From a virus, in IMG/VR virus record IMGVR_UViG_3300022602_000029, positions 62,001-126,000 of that record: a stretch of DNA of 64,000 bases; one strand, written 5' to 3'. Below the pieces are notes generated by a model that was not told the origin of the DNA, ran no database searches, and saw nothing but the letters and a program-made list of their open reading frames with translations. The position numbers were made by a program, and so were the translations under genes. Positions within the stretch are counted from its first letter, which is position 1; the number at the start of each line of letters is the position of its first letter. Below are positions 43,057 through 49,159 of the stretch, one piece after another.

Positions 43057-43187
43057 GATTCTGGAAAGTGACCTATCTGTTAGGCGACAGCGAAAATACC
43101 ACAGTGATAAGGGCCCTAAATCGTGCTATGATAGAACGTAGCATACCATCAGATTGGCGGATCGTAGGAGTAGAAGAAATAAGATGA
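43053..43187 (+). CDS. Forty-four-residue protein
   Basis: Forty-four residues (MRFWKVTYLLGDSE... ending WRIVGVEEIR). The pattern of a short strand, a helix and a closing strand is typical of tiny phage alpha/beta proteins. It is linked by ATGA overlaps on both sides to its neighbours. Function unknown. Confidence 0.6.
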   Translation: MRFWKVTYLLGDSENTTVIRALNRAMIERSIPSDWRIVGVEEIR

Positions 43188-43450
43188 CACACAAGACTAT
43201 AACATGGCAGCTGGGACTGACTGGCACTGAAGTGAAAGAAGGCACCAAACGACTGAGCAAGTTGCACGTAGAGCTGGATAGATGGCACAAGGCCAATGGA
43301 TTCAAACAGCGTATATTCAATCTACAGATAACCCGTCCCTATACCTACGAAGCTGTGATAGACACGACAGATCCCAAGATCGAGCTGTTTTTAAATACTT
43401 TCCTACTGACCGCTGGCTCACAGTATACGCTGACAACTGTAGGCCAATAG
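43184..43450 (+). CDS. Small protein of unknown function
   Basis: Eighty-eight residues from ATG 43184 (MTHKTITWQL), chosen for the ATGA overlap with the preceding gene. Contains helix RLSKLHVELDRWHKANGF and strand-rich end IFNLQITRPYTYEAVIDT. Its 3' end overlaps the convergent Trp-rich gene by 33 nt. Not recognised. Confidence 0.62.
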   Translation: MTHKTITWQLGLTGTEVKEGTKRLSKLHVELDRWHKANGFKQRIFNLQITRPYTYEAVIDTTDPKIELFLNTFLLTAGSQYTLTTVGQ

Positions 43451-43687
43451 AAACAGCGTACAAGACTTTTCCTGTCGGAAAGTGACTCCACAGAGATAAG
43501 CGTTGTGCAGAGTCCAAGTATCCCAGCACCATTCTCTATAGTGAGGACCCACGGAGCGTTCTAGCCAATCTTCTACGCTAGAGACAGCCTGCACCCAATC
43601 TGGTTGCCCATTGAACTCTATTATGGGCCAAGGTGCCACCGCCCGGTAGGGTAACCGTAGAGCAGGATGGTCATACAGTGCGGGCAT
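43418..43687 (-). CDS. Trp-rich small late protein
   Basis: Eighty-nine residues with a dense WVQAVSSVEDWLERSVGPHY and WCWDTWTLHNAYLCGVTF core. Despite the overlap with the gene on the other strand, it is likely real because TGTAAATA ends exactly 5 nt before its ATG, the same arrangement as the other leaderless late genes. Function unknown. Confidence 0.62.
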   Translation of the reverse strand: MPALYDHPALRLPYRAVAPWPIIEFNGQPDWVQAVSSVEDWLERSVGPHYREWCWDTWTLHNAYLCGVTFRQEKSCTLFLLAYSCQRIL

Positions 43688-43692
43688 GACTT

Positions 43693-43700
43693 TATTTACA
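43693..43700 (-). promoter_or_regulatory. Late promoter TGTAAATA (leaderless)
   Basis: Ends 5 nt before ATG 43687. Confidence 0.55.
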
Positions 43701-43902
43701 CAGGGCCCGAAAAAGGTCAGGCTAGGGCAAAAAAATTGCTGTGCAAAATTTGCGGTGTAGGGCGATCTAGATCTAGGTGGTTTTAATCTAAGTCACTTTA
43801 GATTTAGGGGAAAAAATGGCAAGCTAGCTGTAGCTTTTACACAACAGCTTGTGCATGCACCTCCCCACCCCAGGGGCCCCTCGGGTGCCAGCAGGCAGGT
43901 CA

Positions 43903-44178
43903 TCAGGCCGTGCGCCTGCGGGCCTTGAACATATCCACCAGGGCAAGGTCTGCAGTAGCCAGGTGGGGCTCACGTCTCGTCACTGGCGCGGCAGCGCTGT
44001 CCTTAGGTGTGAACAGGTTGACCGTAGCTGAGGTAGCTGTAGTTATAGCACTAGCTGTGCCCACTACTAGCCTGTAAAGGGTCTGCGTGATCACTGTGGC
44101 CACGATCCCAATGCCCACTCCTGCTGCCATGCTGACGAACTCGTAGTAGTGTGCTGTGAGGAAGAGGTGTAACGTCAT
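43903..44178 (-). CDS. Small membrane protein
   Basis: Ninety-one residues. One strong transmembrane helix (about residues 14-40, SMAAGVGIGIVATVITQTLY region) after a short N-terminus, an Ala/Thr-rich linker, and a basic C-terminus ending KARRRTA. AGGAG precedes the ATG. No promoter matching its neighbours was found. The 215 nt downstream to the next gene contain only a short AATCTAA/TTAGATT hairpin. Confidence 0.62.
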   Translation of the reverse strand: MTLHLFLTAHYYEFVSMAAGVGIGIVATVITQTLYRLVVGTASAITTATSATVNLFTPKDSAAAPVTRREPHLATADLALVDMFKARRRTA

Positions 44179-44212
44179 GTGGGACTCCTAGGGTTAATAG
44201 TTAAGGGCGATG

Positions 44213-44416
44213 TTAGATCGTATCGTCGATGACTTCTGCACTAAGGCAGTCGTTGATGTAAAGCACAGGGCCTTGGCTGTATTCACGCACGCCCACCATG
44301 CTGGCATCTACCGCACACTCGTATTCCATGTTCATGCTGATCTTCACGGGCAGAGTGGGATCGACCCTGCTTAAGATCTCTATCAGTTCTGCTACTGTTA
44401 ATGTATCGTTTGTCAT
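44213..44416 (-). CDS. Small early protein, unknown function
   Basis: Sixty-seven residues (TLTVAELIEILSRVDPTLPV, then GPVLYINDC). The front half resembles a short helix-strand unit seen in many small phage proteins (L-x-x-L-x-x-h-DP-x-x-PV). AAGGAGCAC precedes the ATG and a consensus sigma70 promoter lies upstream. Function unknown. Confidence 0.72.
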   Translation of the reverse strand: MTNDTLTVAELIEILSRVDPTLPVKISMNMEYECAVDASMVGVREYSQGPVLYINDCLSAEVIDDTI

Positions 44417-44444
44417 AGTGTGCTCCTTTGTTTGCTATGTATGT

Positions 44445-44473
44445 ATTATACAGTCTTTTGGATGACCCGTCAA
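44445..44473 (-). promoter_or_regulatory. Early sigma70 promoter for gene 44213
   Basis: TTGACG, 17-nt spacer, TATAAT, then an ACATACATAG leader and AAAGGAG. Confidence 0.85.
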
Positions 44474-44486
44474 AGTCTAGGGTCTT

Positions 44487-44735
44487 TCAGCAGTCTGGAT
44501 CGAAATCGCGCCATTCATCGGCTTCGGTGGGATCTTCTTCAGGCGCTTCTTCATCCCAGATGACTTCTTCGTCGATCACGCCTAGATCCTCGACAGTGAT
44601 CTCACCGTCGGTAACCCCTTGGAATGCTGTGCGGAAACTCTGATGCTCAGCTAGGAAATCCAGGATCTCCTCTTTAGAAGTGCCCTCAGGAACTGTCAAC
44701 TCTTGGCTTAGGGTGGTAGTAACGATAACTTTCAT
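44487..44735 (-). CDS. Small acidic early protein
   Basis: Eighty-two residues from ATG 44735 (MKVIVTTTLSQELTVPEG). The start is a ubiquitin-like beta hairpin followed by SKEEILDFLAEHQ; the last 30 residues are almost all acidic (DEEVIWDEEAPEEDPTEADE). AAAGGAGCTGAC precedes the ATG. A DNA-mimic role is conceivable but untested. Confidence 0.72.
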   Translation of the reverse strand: MKVIVTTTLSQELTVPEGTSKEEILDFLAEHQSFRTAFQGVTDGEITVEDLGVIDEEVIWDEEAPEEDPTEADEWRDFDPDC

Positions 44736-44762
44736 GTCAGCTCCTTTGTTGTTCATGTATGT

Positions 44763-44791
44763 ATTATAACCCCAAATCCTAGTCCTGTCAA
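44763..44791 (-). promoter_or_regulatory. Early sigma70 promoter, perfect consensus, for gene 44487
   Basis: TTGACA, 17-nt spacer, TATAAT: exact match to the consensus boxes. It overlaps the 3' end of the next upstream gene. Confidence 0.88.
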
Positions 44792-44988
44792 CCTCTAAGG
44801 ACATTGAAGATGGAGTTCTGTAAATCTGCCACCTCATCGCTGGCGACATAGAAGTCTGTGCGGGGATCCCAGTACTCGCCTGCCTTTGGATCGTAGTACA
44901 GGACACGACCGTTGGGATAGTGGAATGGACCCTCTAGGCCCTTACGGCTAGTGAACTCCTGATTGTGCTTGAAAACGGTGTATGCCAT
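44788..44988 (-). CDS. Small early protein, unknown function
   Basis: Sixty-six residues (VFKHNQEFTSRKGLEGPF, then YYDPKAGEYWDPRTDFYVAS), rich in aromatic residues and predicted beta. AAGGAGCCCAC and a sigma70 promoter precede it. Function unknown. Confidence 0.7.
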   Translation of the reverse strand: MAYTVFKHNQEFTSRKGLEGPFHYPNGRVLYYDPKAGEYWDPRTDFYVASDEVADLQNSIFNVLRG

Positions 44989-45015
44989 TGTGGGCTCCTT
45001 GTTGTCTATGTATGT

Positions 45016-45046
45016 ATTATACTGCCAAAAAAAAGACCCGAGTCAA
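45016..45046 (-). promoter_or_regulatory. Early sigma70 promoter for gene 44788
   Basis: TTGACT, 19-nt spacer containing eight T, TATAAT. The spacing is 2 nt longer than in its neighbours, so it may be weaker. Confidence 0.7.
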
Positions 45047-45061
45047 CCGTAGGGTCTTTGA

Positions 45062-45271
45062 TCATTCTAGTGTTACCTGCACTGCTGCCGCTTCCCAGTC
45101 TCTGAGGGCGAATGTGGTGTTGCCCGCTCGTATCACCATAGCTGATCCCTTTGAGGCTGCGTGCAGCTTCCTCACGACTTCTCCTGGGATGAAACCCAGT
45201 TCCTTGAGCCGGTCATCACAGCAGTGTGTGATGCGTGCAGTGATTCCCAGCTCTAGTTCAGTGAGATTCAG
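45062..45271 (-). CDS. FeoA-like SH3-domain protein, CTG start
   Basis: Sixty-nine residues that begin LNLTELELGITARI, continue DRLKELGFIPGEVV and end TFALRDWEAAAVQVTLE. This is the complete FeoA pattern (L-x-x-L-x-x-G...L-x-LG-h-x-PG-x-x-V...h-x-x-R-G....hALR..EA..h-x-V). FeoA domains are small SH3-like folds that act in ferrous iron uptake or as the C-terminal domain of DtxR-type regulators. No ATG, GTG or TTG is available before the conserved start: a TGA lies two codons upstream, and CTG 45271 with GAGG 7 nt before it is the best start. It overlaps the stop of the GcrA-like gene and ends a four-gene operon. Confidence 0.72.
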   Translation of the reverse strand: MNLTELELGITARITHCCDDRLKELGFIPGEVVRKLHAASKGSAMVIRAGNTTFALRDWEAAAVQVTLE

Positions 45272-45522
45272 ATGTCATCCTCAAGGGCTAGCTCATCTAC
45301 GGCTGCGTTGAAATCATCGATGAGGTCCTGCAGGCTCAGTTGTGATCGCTCCTTCTTGCGGCGCGGCTTCACTGAGCTACCCTCTTGATACACTAGCCAT
45401 ACGTGATCACAGCAGTAGCTTTTGCCTGTGATGCTGGGCCGACCGCAGGCCTTGCTGAGATCCAGCACACCCTCGCCCAGGTAGGTACAGGTGGATTCGT
45501 GATAGTTGTCATGTGTGCTCAT
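45268..45522 (-). CDS. GcrA-like zinc-binding small protein
   Basis: Eighty-four residues. ACGRPSITGKSYCCDHVWLVY (C...YC..H) followed by basic KPRRKKERS resembles the C-terminal zinc-binding segment of the alphaproteobacterial cell-cycle regulator GcrA (C-x-x-P...YC-x-x-H...AY...RR). The N-terminal DNA-binding helix-turn-helix of GcrA is missing. The acidic helical tail (LIDDFNAAVDELALEDD) is separate. It may interfere with host transcription or bind RNA polymerase; inference only. ATGA overlap with the upstream gene. Confidence 0.62.
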   Translation of the reverse strand: MSTHDNYHESTCTYLGEGVLDLSKACGRPSITGKSYCCDHVWLVYQEGSSVKPRRKKERSQLSLQDLIDDFNAAVDELALEDDI

Positions 45523-45782
45523 CGTGAGACCTTTTGTTCTAGTTCGTTGATCTGTCGTTGATATCTGTTGATCAGCTCGCGTTGTTCTACCATGCCTTTG
45601 GCCGCGTGATCTAGGGCATCTTCGTATCGAGTTGCGGCGTCATGCTCACCTTCCTGCCGTGCTATCCAATCGGCCGCCCAGAACAGGGCCAAGAAGCACC
45701 AGAACTGCCAACCCCAGGAAGGCACTCCCAGGCTATCGATCAGGATGCCTAGGGTGCAGTAAATGGCTATGCGCTCGATCAT
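45519..45782 (-). CDS. Small membrane protein with coiled-coil tail
   Basis: Eighty-seven residues. Two hydrophobic stretches near the N-terminus (IAIYCTLGILIDSLG and WGWQFWCFLALFWAADW) are followed by a charged helix predicted as coiled coil (MVEQRELINRYQRQINELEQ). ATGA overlaps at both ends place it between the AAA+ ATPase and the GcrA-like protein. The layout resembles an anchor or spanin/holin-like protein, but the operon context argues for an ATPase partner. Confidence 0.7.
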   Translation of the reverse strand: MIERIAIYCTLGILIDSLGVPSWGWQFWCFLALFWAADWIARQEGEHDAATRYEDALDHAAKGMVEQRELINRYQRQINELEQKVSR

Positions 45783-46645
45783 GTGCGTCTCATGCAGGTA
45801 GTCTTGGCCATAGCTTGCCAGTTGGTAGGAAAGGCTGCTCTCAAGTCGGCCAGCTTCAAGACCATGCGCAGGCTCAGCTCGCGTAGCTTGTCCTTGTGAT
45901 CTGTTATGAAGGCCAACAGCTCATCCCTTACAACGGGGTCGAACTCATATTTGTCCAGCATACCATCGCCTACGATCTGATTGATCCTTAGCATCTTTTC
46001 GCGCTGTGTGTCCATCTGGAGATCGATGTAGTGGCAGCGACTCTCCAATGCGTCCAAGTGGCTACGTAGCTTCTTGCTCTTGACGTGCTCGAACTTGATG
46101 TTAGTGATGAATATGGCTGAGCCCTTGAACTCGAAACGATCTGGGATGCCTTCACTGCGCAACATACGGCTGTCTGTGTTCCAGGCTATCCATCTCTTGG
46201 CGCTGGAGTCTAGGGCACCTTTGAGTATGTTCAGACTCAGCTCATCCAACAAGATCTGATCGCAGTCATCGAAGACCACTACGTTCTTCTCAGCGGCAAA
46301 CTCATATAGCTTGCTGTAGAGACCTAGTGCGCTCATGGCACCCTTCACGATCTCGTATTTGGGTTTGCGTTCGGCCAAGGTGTCAAACAGGCCGTCCTTC
46401 TGGAGCACAGCTTCTACGCCAAAGCTCTTGCCTACGCCTGGAGGGCCACTCACGATCATTGCACGCACGGTGCCTGACTTGACTGCCTTGGTCATGTCGT
46501 CTAGGATCGTGAATCTCTCTCTCAATCTCTCGATGATCTCTTGATCGCTCTCCTTGGCTACCTCACGCTCGCGTTGTGCGATGGCTGCTGTGTCGAACTC
46601 CAAGATCGTGGTGCCCGCTGTGGGCTTGGTGCTGGCTTTGGCCAT
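45779..46645 (-). CDS. AAA+ ATPase
   Basis: Two hundred and eighty-eight residues. Walker A GPPGVGKS (67-74), Walker B VVVFDDCDQ (122-130), a sensor-1-like AIFITNIKFEHVKSKKLRSHLDALESRC segment with an arginine that could serve as finger, and a helical C-terminal lid. The DDCDQ variant (Asp rather than Glu after DD) deserves notice. It heads a four-gene operon with a membrane protein, a GcrA-like protein and a FeoA-like protein. Its cellular target is unknown; remodelling of a host complex is a possibility. Confidence 0.82.
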   Translation of the reverse strand: MAKASTKPTAGTTILEFDTAAIAQREREVAKESDQEIIERLRERFTILDDMTKAVKSGTVRAMIVSGPPGVGKSFGVEAVLQKDGLFDTLAERKPKYEIVKGAMSALGLYSKLYEFAAEKNVVVFDDCDQILLDELSLNILKGALDSSAKRWIAWNTDSRMLRSEGIPDRFEFKGSAIFITNIKFEHVKSKKLRSHLDALESRCHYIDLQMDTQREKMLRINQIVGDGMLDKYEFDPVVRDELLAFITDHKDKLRELSLRMVLKLADLRAAFPTNWQAMAKTTCMRRT

Positions 46646-46673
46646 GTATTGCTCCTGCGTTGTTTAAAATCGT

Positions 46674-46702
46674 ATTATAACATTATTTACTAGCCGAGTC
46701 AA
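46674..46702 (-). promoter_or_regulatory. Early sigma70 promoter for the AAA+ operon
   Basis: TTGACT, 17-nt spacer, TATAAT, then a 28-nt leader with CAGGAG. Confidence 0.85.
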
Positions 46703-46710
46703 CCGCTAGT

Positions 46711-46824
46711 TTATCCAAAAAGGTATCGGGCCAAGGCGTTGCCCAGCACTACCAACATGATCGTGCAGGTGGCCAGGGTGAGAGCAGCCAAGAGTAGCAG
46801 GAGAGGGATTGGATCGTCTTTCAT
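46711..46824 (-). CDS. Thirty-seven-residue membrane peptide
   Basis: Thirty-seven residues: MKDDPIP followed by a long hydrophobic helix (LLLLLAALTLATCTIMLVVL) and GNALARYLFG. Its ATG overlaps the preceding stop (TGATG), the third gene in a chain of 1-nt overlaps. Confidence 0.6.
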   Translation of the reverse strand: MKDDPIPLLLLLAALTLATCTIMLVVLGNALARYLFG

Positions 46825-46997
46825 CAGTAGGTTTCCTTGACTATGTAGTAGATATCGTCCGGGTAGAGTTCCTTGAATGCATCGGTCTTGATGTAGTCGT
46901 TCAGGGCCTGTGCATTCATGAACTTGCGATGGTACACTCCCACGTGCGTGTCTTTACGGCATACGGTTAGGTATACGCTTTTTGCGTGTCCGGCCAT
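46824..46997 (-). CDS. Small protein of unknown function
   Basis: Fifty-seven residues (MAGHAKSVYLTVCRKDTHVG ... DDIYYIVKETY), with alternating strand/helix character. Start and stop each overlap a neighbour by 1 nt (TAATG, TGATG), which supports a real gene. Confidence 0.62.
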   Translation of the reverse strand: MAGHAKSVYLTVCRKDTHVGVYHRKFMNAQALNDYIKTDAFKELYPDDIYYIVKETY

Positions 46998-47194
46998 TAC
47001 TTGTTGACCTTCACGTTAGTTTTGAATGCTGCCCCGAGGATGACCACTGCAGCCCAGGTCGAGAAATCGTATGGGATGTTGAGTGCGGGGAATAAGGTGT
47101 TCAGGGCCCACAGTGTGAGGAGCGGACCGATGGCCACCAGTACGGCTACCACGACGATGGCTCCCAGGAGCTCTGCTAGTTTGTTTGTTTCCAT
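46997..47194 (-). CDS. Small membrane protein
   Basis: Sixty-five residues from ATG 47194 (METNKLAELLG). Two hydrophobic segments (AIVVVAVLVAIGPLLTLWAL and WAAVVILGAAF) form a hairpin. AAGGAAAAC precedes the start. No sigma70 boxes are visible; instead the 13-nt motif at 47211-47223 lies 16 nt upstream. First gene of a three-gene chain. Confidence 0.66.
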   Translation of the reverse strand: METNKLAELLGAIVVVAVLVAIGPLLTLWALNTLFPALNIPYDFSTWAAVVILGAAFKTNVKVNK

Positions 47195-47210
47195 TTGTTT
47201 TCCTTTAGTG

Positions 47211-47223
47211 TTACAGCGGGGTC
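47211..47223 (-). repeat. Motif copy 1: YTACAGCGGGGTC (GACCCCGCTGTAA read leftward)
   Basis: First of five copies. In the direction of transcription it lies 16 nt upstream of ATG 47194, whose operon lacks a sigma70 promoter. Confidence 0.7.
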
Positions 47224-47230
47224 TTGGCAC

Positions 47231-47479
47231 TTAGTAGTGCATAGGATGACCTACGTAGTTGTAGTCGTCCATAGGGTCTAGTTCGTCTTCAACTTCGGGC
47301 TCATACTCGTCATCAGGGAGCATGTTATTGCTCTCCATCATGTCGCCTACGTCCGCATCGCTCATGTAGCAGAGGCAAGCTTCTAATACTGTGTCTGCGT
47401 CTAAGAGACCTTCAGCTAGTAAGTCCATTAGCTTGACTGTGTTCTTGCGTGCCACGCTGCCGTTGTAGTATTCTATCAT
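47231..47479 (-). CDS. Small acidic early protein
   Basis: Eighty-two residues. Helical start (NTVKLMDLLAEGLLDADTVLEACL) and an acidic tail (DDEYEPEVEDELDPMDDY). AAAGGAGCACTAG precedes the ATG and a perfect sigma70 promoter lies upstream. Function unknown. Confidence 0.72.
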   Translation of the reverse strand: MIEYYNGSVARKNTVKLMDLLAEGLLDADTVLEACLCYMSDADVGDMMESNNMLPDDEYEPEVEDELDPMDDYNYVGHPMHY

Positions 47480-47508
47480 CTAGTGCTCCTTTTACTGCTT
47501 AAAAACTT

Positions 47509-47537
47509 ATTATAACGCATTCTGTCCAAAATGTCAA
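47509..47537 (-). promoter_or_regulatory. Early sigma70 promoter, perfect consensus, for gene 47231
   Basis: TTGACA, 17-nt spacer, TATAAT. Almost a copy of the promoter at 47759-47787. Confidence 0.88.
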
Positions 47538-47545
47538 ATGCGCTG

Positions 47546-47564
47546 TAATAAGCCCTTATGGGCT
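47546..47564 (-). terminator. Weak terminator after gene 47584
   Basis: AGCCC, loop and GGGCT followed by TTATTAC; a short stem with an imperfect T-run just upstream of the next promoter. Confidence 0.5.
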
Positions 47565-47583
47565 GTAGGGTTATTATATAACA

Positions 47584-47739
47584 TTAATCCACGTAGTAGT
47601 CAACCGTTTGCAATAGTGTGCTCATTGCGTTCTCTAACTCGTTAAAGCACTCCAGTTCCGCTAGTTGTACCCCATCGCATGTTGCCTCCAACAGCATAGC
47701 TTCCACTTCCGCTAGTTTAACAAGTATTGCATCTTTCAT
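47584..47739 (-). CDS. Small helical early protein
   Basis: Fifty-one residues (MKDAILVKLAEVEAMLLEAT ... STLLQTVDYYVD), predicted as two helices. AAGGAGCAC and a perfect promoter precede it. A TTGACT near its end, 19 nt before a TATAAT, may be an extra promoter for the next gene. Confidence 0.66.
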   Translation of the reverse strand: MKDAILVKLAEVEAMLLEATCDGVQLAELECFNELENAMSTLLQTVDYYVD

Positions 47740-47758
47740 TTGTGCTCCTTAAAAACTT

Positions 47759-47787
47759 ATTATAACGCATTTTGGCAAAACTGTCAA
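47759..47787 (-). promoter_or_regulatory. Early sigma70 promoter, perfect consensus, for gene 47584
   Basis: TTGACA, 17-nt spacer, TATAAT. Confidence 0.88.
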
Positions 47788-47793
47788 ATGCGT

Positions 47794-47815
47794 TATAAAA
47801 AGCCCTTACGGGCTT
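47794..47815 (-). terminator. Rho-independent terminator after gene 47823
   Basis: AAGCCC, loop GTAA-like and GGGCTT running into TTT; lies directly before the next promoter. Confidence 0.7.
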
Positions 47816-47822
47816 AGTGTTA

Positions 47823-48008
47823 TTATGCGTCCAGTTCCATTTCCTCTATGTTAGTAACAACATCTTTCAGTCCGTCCTCTAACGCCTCTGCTATTAAATT
47901 ACGCTGTGCTGTCTCAGCGTTAACTCTGCTACTGTAAACGCCTGTATTATAAAAAGCGTTCTCATCGTCGCCCCATCCCAGCACTTGCACAATGTAAACT
48001 TTTTGCAT
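47823..48008 (-). CDS. Small early protein, unknown function
   Basis: Sixty-one residues (VYIVQVLGWGDDENAFYNTG, then NAETAQRNLIAEALEDG): a beta hairpin followed by a helix, the look of many small phage proteins of the type that describe time or distance-dependent regulators, with no name. AAAGGAGCTGGC precedes the ATG. Confidence 0.68.
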   Translation of the reverse strand: MQKVYIVQVLGWGDDENAFYNTGVYSSRVNAETAQRNLIAEALEDGLKDVVTNIEEMELDA

Positions 48009-48034
48009 GCCAGCTCCTTTGTTAGTGTAAGTGT

Positions 48035-48063
48035 ATTATACAATAAAAAAGAAACCCGCACAA
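48035..48063 (-). promoter_or_regulatory. Early promoter fused with upstream terminator
   Basis: TTGTGC, 17-nt spacer, TATAAT. The -35 box is part of the right arm of the terminator hairpin at 48044-48071. Confidence 0.7.
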
Positions 48064-48071
48064 ATGGCGGG
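48044..48071 (-). terminator. Rho-independent terminator after the Api92-like gene
   Basis: CCCGC, loop and GCGGG followed by TTTCTTTTTT. A second hairpin (GTGTGGC/GCCACAC, 48081-48100) lies just before it. Confidence 0.8.
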
Positions 48072-48108
48072 CCTTTGGGAGTGTGGCCCAAAAGCCACAC
48101 CACCATGA

Positions 48109-48714
48109 TTACTCGTTGACTGCGCTCACACCTCCGTCTAGATCGATCTCTTGATTCTCCTCGTCTTCATACTCGGCAATCGTTTCTGATATCGCAAACA
48201 TCTCATCGAGATCCTCGGGGATGGCATCCTTGACTTGATCGCTAGTCATGTCAGAGAGATTGTAGCCTTCATCCCCGTCTGCATCAAACACGCCACAGAA
48301 GGCCATTCCGGATTCATAGTAATAGGCCTTTACACCGAACCCTAGATCAAGTAACCTTTCGTAGGCAGCGATAGGAGGGGCCCAGGCACTGTCAAAGTAA
48401 AAACTGACGCTGTTAGAATCTAACCTAGTGATACTGCCATCATCACCCCCGACGTCCCACTTAGTGCCCCACTCGTTGACACAATAATCATACCAGTTTT
48501 TGTAACCGTGTTTGATCTTGTTGTCTAGCTCTTTCTGCTCTAGTGCCGCCTGCTCATCAGGATCTCCCACACGGCCTGCCACGATCTGTAGATCGGATGG
48601 GATAGGAATAAACTCATCGAGCAGTCTACTATCAGCAAATGCTCGTGCCGCACGCTCGATCATCTCTGGGTCTGTGTGGGTTAACTTGAGGTTGTTGTTA
48701 CACCAGTTTGGCAT
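48109..48714 (-). CDS. Api92-like ferredoxin-fold protein (DUF1281 family)
   Basis: Two hundred and one residues. MPNWCNNNLKLTHTD, LLDEFIPIPSDL, NWYDYCVNEWGTKWDVGG and VSFYFDSAWAPPIAAYERL are the hallmarks of the Api92/DUF1281 family, common on phages and plasmids with no known function. An acidic C-terminal tail follows. AAGGAG precedes the ATG, and its -10 box lies inside the upstream gene. Confidence 0.82.
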   Translation of the reverse strand: MPNWCNNNLKLTHTDPEMIERAARAFADSRLLDEFIPIPSDLQIVAGRVGDPDEQAALEQKELDNKIKHGYKNWYDYCVNEWGTKWDVGGDDGSITRLDSNSVSFYFDSAWAPPIAAYERLLDLGFGVKAYYYESGMAFCGVFDADGDEGYNLSDMTSDQVKDAIPEDLDEMFAISETIAEYEDEENQEIDLDGGVSAVNE

Positions 48715-48723
48715 AGGATCTCC

Positions 48724-48885
48724 TTAAATGGTTGAAGTGTCTATTATACTGTCTGCTAGTAAGACTGTGATCTCATAGGCTTTTTTACAACGGAATCTCG
48801 CCTGCGCTTTTTGCTGTGCCTCATAGGAGCTCGAGGCCTGGACAGCGATCTCCTTGCCGCGATATAGGCAGATGTAATCTCTCAT
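48724..48885 (-). CDS. Small protein, carries the next promoter in its 3' end
   Basis: Fifty-three residues (MRDYICLYRGKEIAVQASSS, then YEAQQKAQARFRCKKAYEI): strand, helix and strand, the shape of small phage proteins with a Y-x-A-x-x-KA motif. ATGA overlap with the preceding gene. TATAAT at 48743-48748 inside its C-terminal codons serves the Api92-like gene. Confidence 0.66.
   Translation of the reverse strand: MRDYICLYRGKEIAVQASSSYEAQQKAQARFRCKKAYEITVLLADSIIDTSTI
48743..48771 (-). promoter_or_regulatory. Weak sigma70-like promoter inside gene 48724
   Basis: ATCACA, 17-nt spacer, TATAAT at 48743-48748; strong -10 but poor -35. Reads into the Api92-like gene. Confidence 0.5.
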
Positions 48886-49067
48886 GCAGTCTCCTTTGGG
48901 GTCATAAGTTTACGCATATCTCTCATAAACAAACGGATGGCTTCTGCATCCGGTGCGAACAGTTCATCCCTGAGATCCCACATCTCTGTGGCCGCCATAA
49001 GGATGTCACAGTTGGTGTTTTGCTCGGCATACGCTTGTACTCTCTCACACGCTTCTGCTATTAACAT
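48882..49067 (-). CDS. Small helical early protein
   Basis: Sixty-one residues, all helical (MLIAEACERVQAYAEQNTNC ... RLFMRDMRKLMTPKETA). AAAGGGAGCACTT precedes the ATG; TATAAT at 49090-49095 is strong but has no well-spaced -35. ATGA overlap with the next gene. Confidence 0.66.
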   Translation of the reverse strand: MLIAEACERVQAYAEQNTNCDILMAATEMWDLRDELFAPDAEAIRLFMRDMRKLMTPKETA

Positions 49068-49089
49068 AAGTGCTCCCTTTAAAAGTAAT

Positions 49090-49095
49090 ATTATA
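49090..49095 (-). promoter_or_regulatory. -10 box of the 48882 transcription unit
   Basis: TATAAT preceded by TTGACGC at the wrong distance (1 nt). No good -35 at 16-19 nt, so activity may need an activator or be low. Confidence 0.45.
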
Positions 49096-49159
49096 GCGTC
49101 AAATTAGATTGGACTTACATGGGCGTGGCTAAAAAGCCACTTGGTCCCAATGCCTGGTA

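Noticed and set aside
43700-43902. Structured RNA between genes 43418 and 43903
   Set aside because: Only a short AATCTAA/TTAGATT hairpin and GC-rich runs; no coherent fold visible.
44700-44906. N-terminal extension of gene 44487 to 44906
   Set aside because: The extra 57 codons cross a perfect sigma70 promoter and the previous gene; ATG 44735 has AAAGGAG.
44982-45311. Rightward frame of 109 codons opposite the FeoA-like gene
   Set aside because: The opposite strand carries a family-recognisable protein, and this frame has no ribosome-binding site.
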